Origin: Micrococcales bacterium 72-143
GTDB taxonomy: Bacteria > Actinomycetota > Actinomycetes > Actinomycetales > Microbacteriaceae
NCBI GenBank assembly: GCA_001898835.1
Contig: MKVM01000001.1
Coordinates: forward strand, 1,296,466 to 1,360,465
Length of the DNA: 64,000 nt
Direction: 5' to 3'
Part shown: positions 18,159-26,050 of the stretch, piece after piece
How positions within the stretch are numbered: the stretch's first letter is position 1
How the letters are laid out: the number at the start of each line of letters is the position of its first letter
Notes under the pieces: model-generated
Told to the model about the DNA's origin: nothing
Seen by the model: the letters and a program-made list of their open reading frames with translations, nothing else
Databases searched by the model: none
Made by a program: the position numbers and the translations under genes

Positions 18159-18968
18159 CTAGGAGGGCGGGATGGTACCCGCGGCGTGCGAGGGGAAGCG
18201 CGGGGGGCGCCGCTCGGCGAAGGCGGCGAGACCCTCACGTGCGTCGGCGCTCATGAAGGCCTCCTGCCCGAGCTCGGCCTCGCGGCGGAACGCGTCGTCG
18301 AGTGGCAGGGCCGAGAGCTCGCGCACCGAGCGGATGACGGTCGCGACGGCGGTGCGGCTGCGCGTGAGCACCTCGCGCGCGAGGGCGAACGCCGCGTCCT
18401 GCAGCTCCGCATCCGGCACGACCCGGTTGACGATCCCGTAGCGCAGCGCCGTCGCGGCGTCGATGCGGGTGCCGAGCAGCATGAGCTCCATCGCCCACGG
18501 GTACGGGATCTGCCGCACGAGCCGCACGAGGGTGCCGCCCGCGGGGACCACGCCGACGCCGGTCTCCGGCAGGGCGAACTGCGCCGAGGCGGACGCGATG
18601 CGCAGCTCGGTCGACAGCGCGATCTCGAAACCGCCGCCGAGGCACAGCCCGTTGACGGCGGCGATCACGGGCTTCTCGAGGCGCGTGTGCTTCTGGTGCG
18701 CGGCATCCCACTCGCTGATGTCGAAGCGCCCGGACGCGAGCGCCGGGATCGACTCGCCGAGGTCGGCCCCGACGCAGAACGCGCGATCCCCCGCCCCCGT
18801 GAGGATCGCGACCCCGAGTGCGGGGTCGTCGCGCACCTCGGCGAACGCCGCCCCGAGCTCCTCGTACATCGCGAGCGTGAGGGCGTTGAGCTTGCCCGGC
18901 CGGTCGATCGTGATGACGCCGACCCCCTCGACGCGCTCGAGCGTCACCCGCCCGTCGGACGACGGCAT
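18159..18968 (-). CDS. Enoyl-CoA hydratase/isomerase family protein
   Basis: A 269-residue crotonase. The oxyanion-hole segments FCVGADLGE and AAVNGLCLGGGFEIALSTELRIAS are clear, and the second catalytic-Glu region (PETGVGVVPAGGTLVRLVR) has Glu in the usual place. Its ATG overlaps the CoA-transferase stop (ATGA), so the two are translationally coupled. Together they suggest activation of a carboxylic acid to a CoA thioester and then hydration, isomerisation or ring/bond cleavage. The substrate is unknown. Confidence 0.92.
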   Translation of the reverse strand: MPSSDGRVTLERVEGVGVITIDRPGKLNALTLAMYEELGAAFAEVRDDPALGVAILTGAGDRAFCVGADLGESIPALASGRFDISEWDAAHQKHTRLEKPVIAAVNGLCLGGGFEIALSTELRIASASAQFALPETGVGVVPAGGTLVRLVRQIPYPWAMELMLLGTRIDAATALRYGIVNRVVPDAELQDAAFALAREVLTRSRTAVATVIRSVRELSALPLDDAFRREAELGQEAFMSADAREGLAAFAERRPPRFPSHAAGTIPPS

Positions 18969-20230
18969 CAGACGGTCCCGTCGGCGCGCAGGGCGGCGAT
19001 CTCCGACGGCGGCATCCCGAGCAGCTCGCCGAGCACGGCATCCGTGTGCGCCCCGATCCCGGGTGCCGCACCGCGGGTGCGCGGCGGCGTCGCACCGAGC
19101 TTGACGGGCGAGCCGAAGGTGCGCAGCGAGCCGACGCCCGGGTACTCCGTCTCGACGACCATGTCGCGGGCCGCGATCTGCGGGTCGGCGACGACCTCCG
19201 CGATGTCCTTGATCGCGCTGAGCGGCACGGAGTCGCCCGCGAGCTCCTCGAGCTCGGCCTTGGTCCTCCCCGCGAACCAGCCGTCGACGAGGGGCTTGAC
19301 CTTGTCACGGTAGACGTCCGCGTCGAAGCGGTCGGCCATCGCGTGCAGCTCGGGGTGCGCCTCGTACTCGCCCGGGCCGCCGAAGATGTCGCAGGAGATG
19401 CGCCAGAACTTGTCGGTGTAGCCGCCGAAGAAGACGTAGCCGTCCGCGCAGGCGAAGAGCTCGTAGGGGCGCACGAAGGGATGCGCGTTGCCGAGCGGGC
19501 GCGCGACCGCGCCCTCCGCCGTGTAGGAGACGACCGCGTTCTCGGTGAGGGTCAGGACGGAGTCCTGCTGCGAGATGTCGACGAGCTGTCCCTCCCCCGT
19601 GCGCTCCGCGTGACGGAGGGCGGCGAGCACGCCTATCGCGCCGTAGAGGCTCGCGGCGAGGTCGCCGATGATCGTGCCGACGCGCGTGGGCTCGCCGTCC
19701 GCGGGCCCGTTCATCGACCACAGGCCGCCCGTCGCCTGCGCGCTGTTGTCGTAGGCGGGCTTGCCGCGCGAGGGGCCGGTCTGCCCGAAACCGCTGAGGG
19801 CGGCGTAGACGAGGCGCGGGTTGACCTCGCGGAGCCGCTCGTAGCCGAGGCCGAGGCGGTCCATGGTGCCCGGGCGGAAGTTCTCGACGAGCACGTCGGC
19901 CGCGGCCACGAGCCGCTCGAGGAGCGCCTTGCCGCCCGGGTGCCGCAGGTTGACGGTCGCGCCGAGCTTGTTGCGGTTGAACTGGGCGAAGAATCCGCTG
20001 ACCGAGCCGCCCGCACCTTCGAGCTGCGGAGGGAAGGTGCGGGCGTAGTCCGGGTCGTCGGGGTGCTCGATCTTGATGACGGTCGCCCCGAGGTCGGCGA
20101 GGACGGTCGAGCAGTAGGGGCCGGCGACGACGCGTGTGATGTCGATCACGACGACCCCCGCGAGGGCTCCGGGGTTCGCGTCGTGGCGTCCCAGCTCGGC
20201 CAGTCGGATGCGGAGGGTCTCGTCGATCAT
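18968..20230 (-). CDS. CaiB/BaiF-type (class III) CoA-transferase (copy 1)
   Basis: A 420-residue family III CoA-transferase. It begins GVVVIDITRVVAGPYCSTVLADLGATVIKIEHPDDPDYAR, the family signature, followed by LVENFRPGTMDRLGLGYERL. The catalytic Asp is expected in KPAYDNSAQATGGLWSMNG, about residue 162. Family members move CoA between carboxylates such as oxalate, carnitine, succinate or itaconate. It heads a three-gene operon with an enoyl-CoA hydratase and a GAF-PucR regulator. A close paralogue is at 37646. Confidence 0.93.
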   Translation of the reverse strand: MIDETLRIRLAELGRHDANPGALAGVVVIDITRVVAGPYCSTVLADLGATVIKIEHPDDPDYARTFPPQLEGAGGSVSGFFAQFNRNKLGATVNLRHPGGKALLERLVAAADVLVENFRPGTMDRLGLGYERLREVNPRLVYAALSGFGQTGPSRGKPAYDNSAQATGGLWSMNGPADGEPTRVGTIIGDLAASLYGAIGVLAALRHAERTGEGQLVDISQQDSVLTLTENAVVSYTAEGAVARPLGNAHPFVRPYELFACADGYVFFGGYTDKFWRISCDIFGGPGEYEAHPELHAMADRFDADVYRDKVKPLVDGWFAGRTKAELEELAGDSVPLSAIKDIAEVVADPQIAARDMVVETEYPGVGSLRTFGSPVKLGATPPRTRGAAPGIGAHTDAVLGELLGMPPSEIAALRADGTV

Positions 20231-20265
20231 GCGGCGATCGTGTCACCGGCTCCGTGGACAGCCCT

Positions 20266-20291
20266 ATAGCTTTGCAGCCATATCGAGCTAT
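20266..20291. promoter_or_regulatory. AT-richer inverted repeat in the CoA-transferase promoter region
   Basis: ATAGCT (20266-20271) and AGCTAT (20286-20291) flank TTGCAGCCATATCG in a locally AT-rich stretch of the 92-bp gap between the PaiB-like gene end and the CoA-transferase start. TATAGG on the minus strand is a possible -10. The repeat may be an operator. No CACA pair is seen here. Confidence 0.35.
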
Positions 20292-20322
20292 CTCCTTATG
20301 GCGATCAAGCCACACGAATAGC

Positions 20323-20943
20323 TCAGGCGCGCACCTCGCGCATCCGTGCCGCGAGCTCGGGGTTCGAATACGGCCCCTCGGCCTCCAGCTCCGCGAGGAT
20401 GCGGTCCACGACCTCGGGGCGCTTGTCCTGGCTCATCTTGTCCTTCCCGATGAAGCGGGTCACCGTCATCCGGAACCCGACGGTGCCGTGCACGATGCGC
20501 TCGGCGTATGCGGCGTTCTCGAGGGTGCCGCGCATCCGGAACGGATGCGGCAGCGGGTCCTCGAAGTGGTTCACGAGGCGCTCCAGCACGGCGAGGTTCT
20601 CCTCGGTGGAGAGGATCTCGGGCACCCCGTAGGCGTGCACGGTCGCGAAGTTCCAGGTCGGCACCGCCTGGGGCAACCCGTACCAGGAGGGCGAGATGTA
20701 GCCCGAGGGGCCGTAGAAGACCACGGCGAGCTCCGACTCGCCCAGTCGGTGCAGCCTCTCGTCGGGCCTCCCGACGTGGCTCAGCAGCACGATCCCGTCG
20801 GCGCCCTCGTCGAGCAGGAAGGGGTAGTGCGACACCACGACGCCGTCGGGTGTCGCGCTCGCCATCGTCGCCCAGGGGTTGCGCCGGATGAGCTCCTTCG
20901 CCCGCTCGGGGTCGGTCAGCTCGTAGTCCGGGTTCTCGCGCAT
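20323..20943 (-). CDS. PaiB-like FMN-binding negative regulator family protein
   Basis: A 206-residue protein of the PaiB / FMN-binding split-barrel family. It contains NPWATMASATPDGVVVSHYPFLLDEG, LSHVGRPDERL and a C-terminal VGFRMTVTRFIGKDKMSQDKRPEVVDRI, all typical. I choose the ATG at 20943 because family proteins start close to this motif; the longer track start adds a low-complexity leader. Function ranges from repression to FMN-linked detoxification, so the name is only a family label. It is not obviously linked to its neighbours except by paired CACA sites upstream. Confidence 0.82.
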   Translation of the reverse strand: MRENPDYELTDPERAKELIRRNPWATMASATPDGVVVSHYPFLLDEGADGIVLLSHVGRPDERLHRLGESELAVVFYGPSGYISPSWYGLPQAVPTWNFATVHAYGVPEILSTEENLAVLERLVNHFEDPLPHPFRMRGTLENAAYAERIVHGTVGFRMTVTRFIGKDKMSQDKRPEVVDRILAELEAEGPYSNPELAARMREVRA

Positions 20944-20989
20944 GCTCCCAGCATCGGGGCCGAGGCCCCCGCGGGCGACGGGTGCATCG

Positions 20990-21028
20990 CACACCCCGAC
21001 GCCGCCGGTGCGGTGCGAGGGCACACCC
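20990..21028. promoter_or_regulatory. Pair of CACACCC sites 32 bp apart upstream of the PaiB-like gene
   Basis: CACACCC at 20990-20996 and again at 21022-21028 (plus strand) are exactly 32 bp apart, 47 to 85 bp before the PaiB-like start, but in reverse orientation to that gene. No plus-strand gene follows. The 32-bp phase matches the other sites, so the same protein may bind here, perhaps as repressor. Confidence 0.4.
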
Positions 21029-21075
21029 GCCGGACCGTCAGCGACGGATGCGACGGGCCGCGCAGCCGGCGTCGC

Positions 21076-21669
21076 TCAGTCGCGATCCCAGGGCAGGTTC
21101 TGCCAGAGCGCGGGCTCGCGGGTGAGGCGGATGAGGCGGCGCTCGAGCTGTCGCAGCTCATCCTCGCCCCCGAGGTCGCCGCCCCAGAACGGGGCCATGT
21201 TGGCGCCGTCCGCGGCGGCCACCACGAGGCGCAGCACCTCCGGCGGCAGTCCGTCGGCGCGCAGATCCGCGTCGAGACGGAGCGCGTCGGCGCGCGCGAT
21301 CTCCGCGACGGCCGGGATCGTCATGAGCTGGGCGATGAGCGCGATGCTCTCGCGGGCGGCGGCCTGATCCTGCTCCGGCGCGAGCAGCGCGCGGATGTAG
21401 GCGCGCGTATAGCGACCGGGCGCCTCGTCGTCGGGGTCCAGCTCGGCGTCGATCCAGCCGCGGAACTCGTCCAGGCGGCTCTGCGCGAGCGCCCGCAGCA
21501 GCTCGTCCTTGCTCGCGAAGTGGTAGACGAGTCCGCCCTTCGACACCCCCGCGTGCGCCGCGATGTCGTCGAGGGTGGCACCCGCACCGCGGGCACGGAT
21601 CACCTCGGCGGCCGCGGCGATCAGCAGTCGCCGTGTGTCCTCGGGGGTACGTCCTGCGGTGCGTCCCAT
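21076..21669 (-). CDS. TetR-family repressor
   Basis: A 197-residue TetR regulator. The N-terminal HTH is ATLDDIAAHAGVSKGGLVYHFASKDELLRAL (about 31-62), with the family KGxxYxxFxSK motif. The C-terminal ligand domain is alpha-helical and ends in EPALWQNLPWDRD. It lies 30 bp downstream of the MFS gene on the same strand, so both are probably cotranscribed from the promoter at 23250. A long palindrome there is the probable autoregulatory operator. Confidence 0.92.
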   Translation of the reverse strand: MGRTAGRTPEDTRRLLIAAAAEVIRARGAGATLDDIAAHAGVSKGGLVYHFASKDELLRALAQSRLDEFRGWIDAELDPDDEAPGRYTRAYIRALLAPEQDQAAARESIALIAQLMTIPAVAEIARADALRLDADLRADGLPPEVLRLVVAAADGANMAPFWGGDLGGEDELRQLERRLIRLTREPALWQNLPWDRD

Positions 21670-21699
21670 GCGTCCATCCTCCCTCGATGCGCCGCTCGG

Positions 21700-23247
21700 T
21701 CAGTGCGCCCGCGCACTCGCGTCGGCGTCCGCCGACTCCCGGGACGAGGGGATGAGCCGCCAGGCGATCACGGCCGCGATCGCGGACAGCACGGCCGCCG
21801 CCAGCGACCCGGCGCTGATGGCCGCCGTGAAGGCGTGCCGCGCCTCCTCCAGCAACGGGGACGACGGGTCGAGGGTCGCCGCTGCCGAGGCGAGCGAGTC
21901 GCGCACCCGGCCGGCCTGCTCGGCCGGCAGATCGCCGAGATCCGGGAGTCCCAGCCGGTAGGCGAAGTTCACGAACGAGCCGAGCACCGCGATGCCGAGC
22001 ACGACGCCGAGCTCGTAGGAGGTCTCGGTGACCGAGGACACCGATCCGGCCTTCTCCGGCGGCGCCGCGGAGACGATCGCGTCGGAGGTCAGTGTCGACG
22101 CCAGCCCGATGCCGAGGCCGATCGGGATGAGTGCGAGCGCGAGCCACAGGTAGTTCTCGGCCCCCACCGCGAGGGAGACCGCGCCGAGGCCGGCCGCCGC
22201 GAGCAGGAAGCCGGTCGCGATCGCCCGGCCGCGGCCGAGCCGCGCGAGGAGGACCCCCACGAGGAGGATCACGGCCATCGAGGCGATCGTCGTCGGCAAC
22301 TCGGCGAGACCCGCGATGAGCGGCCGGAAGCCGCGCACCAACTGGAGGTACTGCGAGAAGAAGAACAGCAGCCCGGTCAGGGCGAAGATCGCCACGACGT
22401 TCGACACCACAGCACCGGTGAACGCAGGGATGCGGAACAGCGCGACGTCGATCATGGGGGTCTCGAGGCGGCGCTGTCGCCGCACGAACCACCAGCCCGC
22501 AGCCGCGCCGAGGACGACGCAGACGGTGATCGTGCCGTCGAACCCGGCCGAGACGGCGTGCTTGACGGCATAGACCAGGGGCACCAGCGTCAGCATCGAC
22601 AGCACGGCGGAGAGGATGTCGAATCGGCCCGGCTGCGGGTCGCGCGACTCCGGCAGCAGCCACAGGCCGAGCACCAGCACGAGCGCCATCACCGGCACGT
22701 TGATCAGGAACACCGAGCCCCACCAGAAGTGCTCGAGCAGGAAACCGCCCACGAGGGGCCCGATCGCCGCCCCGACGCCGAAACCCGCCGACCAGATGGC
22801 GATCGCCCGGGTCCGCTCCCGGGCGTCGAGGAAGATGTTGCGGATGAGCGCGAGCGTCGAGGGCATGATGAGCGCCCCCGACAGGCCGAGCAGCGCCCTC
22901 GCCGCGATGAGCCATCCGGCGGTCGGCGCGAACGCCGCGAGCACCGAGGCGAGGCCGAAGGCGACGACGCCGATCAACAGCATCCGCTTGCGCCCGACGC
23001 GGTCGGCGAGCGTCCCGGCGACGACGAGCGCGCCGACGAGGGCGAGGGAGTAGGCGTCCCCGACCCAGAGGATCTGCTCGGCGGTCGGCGACAGTGCGCG
23101 CGTCAGGGCGGGGACCGCGAGGTACAGCACGGTGCCGTCGATGGACAGCAGCAGCATCGCCGTGACGAGCACGCCGAGCGCCACCCAGCGGCGCGGCGAG
23201 CGGGCCGTGCGGAGGCTTCGGGGGGCGGTGTCCGGCGATCTTCTCAC
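21700..23247 (-). CDS. DHA2-family (14-TM) MFS drug efflux transporter
   Basis: A 515-residue transporter. It starts VRRSPDTAPRSL and enters the first helix at WVALGVLVTAMLLLSIDGTVLYLAVPAL, typical of EmrB/QacA proteins. The motif A loop is GTLADRVGRKRMLLIG, and motif C-like glycines are present in ALLGLSGALIMP. I place the start at GTG 23247, 6 nt after TATAGT, which implies a leaderless mRNA; the longer ORF in the track runs across the divergent promoter. The downstream TetR gene indicates substrate-induced derepression. Confidence 0.9.
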   Translation of the reverse strand: MRRSPDTAPRSLRTARSPRRWVALGVLVTAMLLLSIDGTVLYLAVPALTRALSPTAEQILWVGDAYSLALVGALVVAGTLADRVGRKRMLLIGVVAFGLASVLAAFAPTAGWLIAARALLGLSGALIMPSTLALIRNIFLDARERTRAIAIWSAGFGVGAAIGPLVGGFLLEHFWWGSVFLINVPVMALVLVLGLWLLPESRDPQPGRFDILSAVLSMLTLVPLVYAVKHAVSAGFDGTITVCVVLGAAAGWWFVRRQRRLETPMIDVALFRIPAFTGAVVSNVVAIFALTGLLFFFSQYLQLVRGFRPLIAGLAELPTTIASMAVILLVGVLLARLGRGRAIATGFLLAAAGLGAVSLAVGAENYLWLALALIPIGLGIGLASTLTSDAIVSAAPPEKAGSVSSVTETSYELGVVLGIAVLGSFVNFAYRLGLPDLGDLPAEQAGRVRDSLASAAATLDPSSPLLEEARHAFTAAISAGSLAAAVLSAIAAVIAWRLIPSSRESADADASARAH

Positions 23248-23250
23248 CCG

Positions 23251-23280
23251 CAAACTATACCGTACAGTCGGTATAGTTTG
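23251..23280. promoter_or_regulatory. TetR operator palindrome overlapping the MFS promoter
   Basis: CAAACTATACCG (23251-23262) and CGGTATAGTTTG (23269-23280) are perfect 12-bp inverted arms around TACAGT. The minus-strand -10 TATAGT (23259-23254) lies inside, so binding would block transcription of MFS-TetR. The palindrome is AT-rich compared with all its surroundings. Confidence 0.8.
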
Positions 23281-23320
23281 CGGGCCGGGGATGCGCCATC
23301 CCCGAGCCCCGGGCACATCC

Positions 23321-23385
23321 CACACCCTCGACTCCTCCGGCCGGTGCGAGCGCACATGTCCGGCCACCGACCGCCTCGCTAGCGT
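23321..23385 (+). promoter_or_regulatory. Paired CACA-site promoter, hydrolase copy 2
   Basis: CACACCC (23321-23327) and CACATGT (23353-23359) are exactly 32 bp apart; 20 nt later comes the -10 TAGCGT (23380-23385). The ATG at 23404 follows after a short leader with GAGAGGAG as ribosome-binding site. Confidence 0.6.
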
Positions 23386-23403
23386 GGCCGCGAGAGGAGC
23401 CCC

Positions 23404-24264
23404 ATGCCCTACGCACGCGACGACGAGCTCGAGATCTTCTACGACGCGACCGGCCCCGAGGACGGCCAGCCGCTCGTGCTCATCGCGGGCACCGGGGCGC
23501 AGCTCGTGTTCTGGCACCCCGAGTTCGTCGCGCTGCTCGTCGCGGAGGGCTTCCGCGTCATCCGCATCGACAACCGCGACGTCGGCCTCTCGACCAAGTT
23601 CGGCGGGCCGCGCGACCTCGACGGCGGGTACCAGATCTCCGACTTCGGCGACGACATCGTGCGCGTCCTGGACGCCGAGGGGATCGCACGCGCCCACCTC
23701 GTCGGCCACTCGATGGGCGGGATGGTCGCCCAGGTCGTCGCCATCGACCACCCCGAGCGCGTGGCGAGCCTCGGGCTGCTCGCCTCGATCCCCGGGCAGG
23801 ACCCGCGCTACATCCTGCACGGCCCGCTCCCCGAGAAGCCCCCGGGGCGTCTGCCCCGCTGGGCGGCGGTGCGGCTGGCGGAGCGCGTCGCCCGACCCCG
23901 CGAACCGCAGCGCTACGACTGGGAGCGCGCCTGGGTGCGCGAGGCGGCGGGCATCGCCTACGACCGGTGCTGGGCGCCGGCCGGCCTGTGGCGGCAGTTC
24001 GCAGCCCTCAAGCGCGCGCCCGACAGGCTCGAGGCGCTGCGGGGCGTCCGCGTCCCGACCCTCGTGCTGCACGGTGACGACGACCGCAACCTGCACTGGT
24101 GCGCGGCCGTCGACATCGCCGACGCGATCCCGGATGCGGAACTCGTCATCGTCCCGGGACTCACCCACGCGCTCCCCCGCGAGCTGTGGCCGACCTTCGT
24201 CTCCGCGATCACCCGCACGGCCCGCCGGGCGACGCGCCCCGACACCGCCGTACGAGACCGGTAG
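23404..24264 (+). CDS. Alpha/beta hydrolase (copy 2)
   Basis: A 286-residue hydrolase paralogous to the one at 14357-15193. Both share GFRV(V/I)R(F/I)DNRD, the DGGY segment and GHSMGG with Ser at residue 103 in the same register. VPTLVLHGDDDRNLHW and PGLTHALPRELWP hold the likely Asp and His. AGAGGAG precedes the ATG. Unlike copy 1 it is monocistronic, divergent from the MFS operon, and followed by a separate promoter for the second peptide-type importer. Confidence 0.92.
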   Translation: MPYARDDELEIFYDATGPEDGQPLVLIAGTGAQLVFWHPEFVALLVAEGFRVIRIDNRDVGLSTKFGGPRDLDGGYQISDFGDDIVRVLDAEGIARAHLVGHSMGGMVAQVVAIDHPERVASLGLLASIPGQDPRYILHGPLPEKPPGRLPRWAAVRLAERVARPREPQRYDWERAWVREAAGIAYDRCWAPAGLWRQFAALKRAPDRLEALRGVRVPTLVLHGDDDRNLHWCAAVDIADAIPDAELVIVPGLTHALPRELWPTFVSAITRTARRATRPDTAVRDR

Positions 24265-24268
24265 TTCT

Positions 24269-24334
24269 CACACCCGGGCGTCGGCTCTGTGGGTGGACTT
24301 CACATACGCACCCGCTCGGGGCCGTGACTAGCCT
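24269..24334 (+). promoter_or_regulatory. Paired CACA-site promoter, second family-5 ABC operon
   Basis: CACACCC (24269-24275) and CACATAC (24301-24307) are exactly 32 bp apart; 21 nt later is the -10 TAGCCT (24329-24334). A 60-nt leader follows with GAGGAGG as ribosome-binding site. Confidence 0.6.
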
Positions 24335-24394
24335 CAGAGCACCCGAAACACCTCCGCACCACCTGATCGCAGCCAGAGCCGAGGAGGCCCCGCA

Positions 24395-26050
24395 ATGATG
24401 CACCCCCGTACCCGCAGCGGCAGCCGCCGCCGCCGACTCCTCGGAGTCGCGGCCGCGTTGACCGCCACCGCACTCGCCATCACCGGCTGTTCCGCCGGCG
24501 GGAAGGGCGACGGAGGCGACAGGACGCTCTACGTCCTCACCGCCGACACCACGCTCACCTTCGACCCCGCGACGAACGTCAACTTCCCGACGACCTGGCT
24601 CGGCCTGGTCGGCCGCCGCCTGACGACCTGGTCGACCGACTCCGGAACCCTCGAGGTGGTGCCGGATCTCGCCACCGACACGGGAACCCCCAGCGAGGAC
24701 GGAACCGTCTGGACCTACACCCTGAAGGACGACATCTTCTTCGAGGACGGCACCCCGATCACCTCCGCCGACATCAAGTGGGGTGTCGAGCGCACCTTCG
24801 CGCCCGAGCTCGTGGGCGGCCTGACCTACCACCACGGCCTCCTCGTGGGAGGGTCCGACTACACGGGTCCCTTCGACGGCAAGAGCCTCGACTCCATCGA
24901 GACGCCCGACGACAAGACGATCATCTTCCACCTGACGACCGCCTACGGCGACTGGCCGTGGATCGCCGCGATGAACGCCTTCATCCCGGTTCCCGAGGGT
25001 CAGGGAACCGACACCGCGACCTACGAGCGCAAGCCCGTCGCCTCCGGTCCCTACAAGATCGAGACCAACGAACCCGGCACCCAGACGGTGCTCGTGCGCA
25101 ACGAGCACTGGGTGAAGTCCACCGACGAGGCCCGCACCGCCGACCCCGACCGGATCGTATTCAAGCAGAGCCAGAACCCGTCGACCACGGGGCAGTCGCT
25201 CATCTCCGACACCGGCAGCGCCCAGACCTCGCTCAACGCGTACTCGCTGAGCGGCGCCGAGCTCGCCCTCGTGCACGCCGACCCGGACGCCGAGAAGCGC
25301 CTCATCACCTCCGACGGGGGCATGCTCTTCTACGTCGCGCTGAACAACGACAGCTCGGTGCTGAGCGACCCGCTCGTGCGTCAGGCGGTGCAGTACGCGA
25401 CCGACCGCAAGGCGATCGTGCTCGCGCTCGGCGGCGACGAGGCGGCCGTCGCGGCCACCACCGTCATCCCCCCCGGCATCCCGGGCCACGAGGACTTCGA
25501 CCTCTACCCGCACGACGTCGCGAAGGCGAAGGAGTTGCTCGCCCAGGCGGGTCACCCCGACGGCGTCACCGTCACCCTCTGGGTGGCGAACGGGGACACG
25601 GCCGCGGCCGAGGCGTTCCAGCAGGGACTCGCGCAGGCGGGGATCACCGTCAACATCACGCCGCTCGACGCGGGAGTGATGTACGGCGACGCCATGGGCG
25701 GGAATCCGAACTACGACATGTTCCTGTCGGCGTGGATCCCCGACTACCCGAGCGCGAACAGCAGCATCAGCCTGCTGTTCCAGTCGATCTACATCGACGG
25801 CGGCTACAACCTCTCGCGCACGAACAGCCCCGAGCTGGACGCGGCGATCGCGGAGGCCGTCGCCACGACCGACATGGACGCGGCCACCGCGAAGTGGACG
25901 GCGATCGACCGGCAGATCATGGGGCTCGCCTCCGAGGTGCCGCTGTTCCTCACCCGGAACTCGTTCCTCCCCGGCAGCAAGATCGAGCCGTTCACGGTCC
26001 CGGCGTACCCCTCGTACCCGAACTATCTGACCCTTACTCTGAGCAAATGA
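24395..26050 (+). CDS. Family-5 ABC transporter substrate-binding lipoprotein (second system)
   Basis: A 551-residue SBP_bac_5 protein. The signal GVAAALTATALAITGC gives a lipidated Cys near residue 32. The mature part begins GGDRTLYVLTADTTLTFDPATN and contains VVPDLATDTGTPSEDGTVWTYTLKDDIFFEDGTPITSADIKWGVERTF, the family core. Two ATG codons are adjacent; GAGGAGG supports the first. It heads a five-gene operon with coupled stops and starts through to an amidohydrolase, so the imported solute is probably an amide-type compound (inference). Confidence 0.93.
   Translation: MMHPRTRSGSRRRRLLGVAAALTATALAITGCSAGGKGDGGDRTLYVLTADTTLTFDPATNVNFPTTWLGLVGRRLTTWSTDSGTLEVVPDLATDTGTPSEDGTVWTYTLKDDIFFEDGTPITSADIKWGVERTFAPELVGGLTYHHGLLVGGSDYTGPFDGKSLDSIETPDDKTIIFHLTTAYGDWPWIAAMNAFIPVPEGQGTDTATYERKPVASGPYKIETNEPGTQTVLVRNEHWVKSTDEARTADPDRIVFKQSQNPSTTGQSLISDTGSAQTSLNAYSLSGAELALVHADPDAEKRLITSDGGMLFYVALNNDSSVLSDPLVRQAVQYATDRKAIVLALGGDEAAVAATTVIPPGIPGHEDFDLYPHDVAKAKELLAQAGHPDGVTVTLWVANGDTAAAEAFQQGLAQAGITVNITPLDAGVMYGDAMGGNPNYDMFLSAWIPDYPSANSSISLLFQSIYIDGGYNLSRTNSPELDAAIAEAVATTDMDAATAKWTAIDRQIMGLASEVPLFLTRNSFLPGSKIEPFTVPAYPSYPNYLTLTLSK

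Noticed and set aside
20254-23382. 1042-aa plus-strand ORF
   Set aside because: Runs antisense through PaiB-like, TetR and MFS genes; composition is Arg/Glu/His-rich as expected for a shadow.
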